Of a DNA stretch of 6,140 bases, positions 5,429 to 6,140 are shown piece after piece. The stretch covers positions 1,677 through 7,816 of the forward strand of contig PLEB01000075.1 in assembly GCA_003136915.1 (NCBI GenBank), given 5' to 3'. The position numbers were made by a program, and so were the translations under genes. This stretch comes from Chitinophagaceae bacterium. Lineage in GTDB: Bacteria; Bacteroidota; Bacteroidia; Chitinophagales; Chitinophagaceae. Numbering within the stretch: the first letter of the stretch is position 1; every line of letters begins with the position of its first letter. The notes under the pieces are model-generated. The model was not told the origin of the DNA. It ran no database searches and saw nothing but the letters and a program-made list of their open reading frames with translations.

Positions 5429-6140
5429 TTGATCTTTTCGTTGTTTCCCATGCCTGCTTCACCGCCATCAACCGCAACGTTTACCATTTGTTTGCAAAAG
5501 ATGGATGGAACCTGGAAATCGTTGTTCCGCAGACCCTGGTTTTTGCATCGGGTGAAAAAACAGCGGAGCCTCCTCAATCCGATGACCCACCCCTGCACTA
5601 CCTCAAACTGATCGGCAACAATCCAAGGACCTATCGTTTCGATGGCCTTCAGGCTATACTCGATAAAAAAAAACCGAAGATCATTTTATTGGACAATGAC
5701 CCCGTTAGCCGCCTCAGTATACAGTTGGGCCGTTGGGCAAAAAAAAATAATGCCTGGTTGTTTTGTGTTTCCAATGAAAACCTTCCGCTCGATATTTCAT
5801 CGGCGATCCGTCGCAGGGGATGGAAGGCGGGACCCGCGGCCATAGTAAAAAGATGGATGCTGGGCAAGTCAAAGGAACTGGTGGATGGGGTATTTACTGT
5901 AAATCACGATGGTGAAAAATTATTTAAAGAGGAAGGGTTTCTGAATGTACGGTATATGCCCCTGGGTTTTGATCCGGCATATTTTTATCCGGATCAGGAA
6001 ACGGGATGGAAGATCAGGAAAAATCTGAATCTCCATGGAAAAGTAATTGCTTACTTTGGAAGGCTGACTCGGGAGAAAGGCATTCATATTCTGATACCCG
6101 CCCTGGGTGAATTGAAACAATATGAATGGCAGCTCATGAT
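5425..6140 (+). CDS. GT4-like glycosyltransferase, N-terminal 238 codons (3' end outside window)
   Basis: An uninterrupted frame runs from TTG at 5425 to the window end. The next stop upstream in this frame is the TAA at 5371-5373, with no ATG or GTG between it and 5425; the first in-frame Met codon is far inside, at about 5857. TTG at 5425 overlaps the preceding TGA as TTGA, mirroring the ATGA junctions elsewhere, so it is the probable start. The N-terminal strand LFVVSHACFTAINRNVYHLF (4-23) and WNLEIVVP (28-35) match the acceptor-binding domain of GT-B glycosyltransferases. The inter-domain segment YMPLGFDPAYFYP (177-189) and the start of the donor domain IAYFGRLTREKG (209-220) are classical GT4 marks. 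It likely adds a sugar, possibly the CDP-6-deoxyhexose made by this cluster, to the lipid-linked repeat unit. Runs of nine A occur at 5665-5673 and 5739-5747, both in frame as read. Confidence 0.88.
   Translation, partial: MIDLFVVSHACFTAINRNVYHLFAKDGWNLEIVVPQTLVFASGEKTAEPPQSDDPPLHYLKLIGNNPRTYRFDGLQAILDKKKPKIILLDNDPVSRLSIQLGRWAKKNNAWLFCVSNENLPLDISSAIRRRGWKAGPAAIVKRWMLGKSKELVDGVFTVNHDGEKLFKEEGFLNVRYMPLGFDPAYFYPDQETGWKIRKNLNLHGKVIAYFGRLTREKGIHILIPALGELKQYEWQLM

Noticed and set aside
5429..5867. Short plus- and minus-strand open frames after the SDR stop
   Set aside because: They compete with the uninterrupted glycosyltransferase frame starting at 5425, which carries real family motifs.
5320..6120. 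Further minus-strand open frames at 5320-5598 and 5920-6120
   Set aside because: Both are antisense to the SDR end or the GT4 donor domain and show no recognisable protein.
1..6140. A mobile element, CRISPR array, defence system, tRNA or riboswitch
   Set aside because: No terminal repeats, transposase or integrase, regularly spaced repeats or structured non-coding stretch is visible; coding frames cover virtually every base.

Overview
The window is a tightly packed, single-strand (+) stretch of a surface-polysaccharide (O-antigen, capsule or exopolysaccharide) biosynthesis locus. It holds eight genes, the first and last cut by the window edges. There is essentially no intergenic DNA: junctions are 1, 4 or 13 base overlaps, plus one 6-base gap, so the genes look like part of one translationally coupled operon. 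No promoter, terminator, RNA gene, mobile element or CRISPR is visible. Moderate-to-low G+C, near-absence of Shine-Dalgarno sequences and general protein flavour suggest a Bacteroidota bacterium (possibly a Chitinophaga/Sphingobacterium-like environmental lineage). This is an inference with moderate confidence; no taxonomic marker is present.

Layout: (1) 1-468, C-terminal part of a GT-B glycosyltransferase; (2) 465-1235, glucose-1-phosphate cytidylyltransferase (rfbF); (3) 1235-2095 and (4) 2092-2943, two tandem paralogous FkbM-family methyltransferases; (5) 2950-4056, CDP-glucose 4,6-dehydratase (rfbG); (6) 4044-4487, a small RmlC-like cupin sugar epimerase; (7) 4487-5428, an extended-SDR NAD(P)-dependent sugar reductase/epimerase; (8) 5425-6140, the N-terminal 238 codons of a GT4-like glycosyltransferase, beginning at a TTG codon and running off the window.

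How they fit together: RfbF makes CDP-glucose and RfbG converts it to CDP-4-keto-6-deoxyglucose. The RmlC-like protein could then epimerise C3 and/or C5, and the SDR could reduce the 4-keto group, giving a CDP-6-deoxyhexose. No RfbH-type (E1) 3-dehydrase is seen, so the window supports a 6-deoxyhexose rather than a 3,6-dideoxyhexose, unless that gene lies outside. The paired methyltransferases, set between rfbF and rfbG, suggest the sugar or the glycan is O-methylated, perhaps at two positions. The flanking glycosyltransferases would attach residues of the repeat unit. The families are well known. The less ordinary points are the combination, the methyltransferase duplication with shared motif departures, and a His in place of the SDR catalytic Lys.
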